DNA of 6,180 nt, taken from NCBI GenBank assembly GCA_024697885.1, contig JAILSA010000138.1, positions 1-6,180 on the forward strand, written 5' to 3'. The position numbers and the translations under genes were made by a program. Each line of letters opens with the position of its first letter. Positions within the stretch are counted from its first letter, which is position 1. This DNA is from Eubacterium sp. Its GTDB lineage: Bacteria > Bacillota > Clostridia > Lachnospirales > Lachnospiraceae. Under the pieces are notes generated by a model, which saw nothing but the letters and a program-made list of their open reading frames with translations, made no database searches and was not told where the DNA came from. Shown piece by piece: positions 5,858 to 6,180 of the stretch.

Positions 5858-6180
5858 GATTTGTAAGACCCCATTCTCTTCATAGGAAGGGCATATGGCA
5901 TCCGCCGCCTCCCTGACCTCCTGTCTGGCATTGGCCACAGCATAGCTTTTGCCCGCCAGAGGAAACATCTCCATATCGTTTTGGTTGTCTCCAAAGACCA
6001 GGGTCTCTTCCGGCAAAATCCCCAGGTGATCCTGGACAAATTTTACCGCTCCACCCTTGCCCGCATCTAGAGGGACACAGTCTAACCACTGAAGACCGGC
6101 TAAGGTAAGTTTTACCCTGCCTTCCCACCTGGGGCGAAACCAGGGATTTGTTAACTCCTCTGCCTTCTTTTGGTGATAGA
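5843..6180 (-). CDS. Cof-type HAD-superfamily phosphatase, C-terminal part (cut by window edge)
   Basis: The last 111 residues of a haloacid dehalogenase-family hydrolase of the Cof (class IIB) type are visible, with the first complete codon at 6178-6176 and a TAG stop at 5845-5843. These enzymes remove phosphate from small molecules such as sugar phosphates, flavin nucleotides or pyridoxal phosphate; the substrate cannot be read here. Two hallmark segments near the C-terminus are present: LDAGKGGAVKFVQDHLGI, whose first lysine is the HAD motif III Lys, and FGDNQNDMEMF, the motif IV GDxxND that binds Mg2+. They are followed by the usual AVANARQEVREAAD and a short tail, SYEENGVLQILQKL. The typical family order is GDGxND or GDNxND, then an A-x-A-N-A strand, and it is kept intact. 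The nucleophile Asp and cap domain lie beyond the right edge. It ends 47 bases before the CobA-like gene. Confidence 0.93.
   Translation of the reverse strand, partial: YHQKKAEELTNPWFRPRWEGRVKLTLAGLQWLDCVPLDAGKGGAVKFVQDHLGILPEETLVFGDNQNDMEMFPLAGKSYAVANARQEVREAADAICPSYEENGVLQILQKL

Noticed and set aside
5830..6128. Two minus-strand open frames overlapping the HAD gene (5830-6039 and 5880-6128)
   Set aside because: The third minus-strand frame carries the intact HAD motifs GDNQND and the motif III Lys through to its stop at 5843; the other two are shadows without recognisable features.

Overview
The window looks like chromosomal DNA from a Gram-positive anaerobe of the class Clostridia, most likely Lachnospiraceae-like. 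This is an inference from the sequence style of the proteins, strong AGGAGG-type ribosome binding sites, a class I lysine riboswitch with a Rho-independent terminator, and the clustering of priA, def and fmt that is common in Firmicutes. All genes lie on the minus strand, so transcription runs from high to low coordinates. No mobile element, CRISPR array, tRNA, rRNA or foreign-looking segment is visible.

In transcription order the window holds: (1) the C-terminal end of a Cof-type HAD phosphatase (5843-6180, cut by the right edge); (2) a sigma-70-type promoter and a small P-loop protein of the CobA/CobO corrinoid adenosyltransferase family (5301-5795); (3) a second promoter whose -35 box contains the stop codon of that gene; (4) a lysine riboswitch (about 5101-5270) followed by an intrinsic terminator (5051-5081); (5) a tightly packed run dapA, dapB, priA, def, fmt (5010 down to 1), with fmt cut by the left edge. 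Gaps inside the run are 10 to 24 bases and carry only ribosome binding sites. I see no terminator and no convincing promoter inside it.

DapA and DapB catalyse the first two committed steps towards diaminopimelate and lysine, so the riboswitch makes sense in front of them. PriA restarts replication forks, Def removes the formyl group from nascent proteins, and Fmt adds formyl to initiator Met-tRNA. These three are housekeeping genes that appear to share the lysine-controlled transcript. I find no previously undescribed system. The points most worth a second look are the detailed riboswitch architecture (kissing loop and overlapping antiterminator/terminator), the placing of priA-def-fmt under apparent lysine control, and the divergent CobA-like protein.
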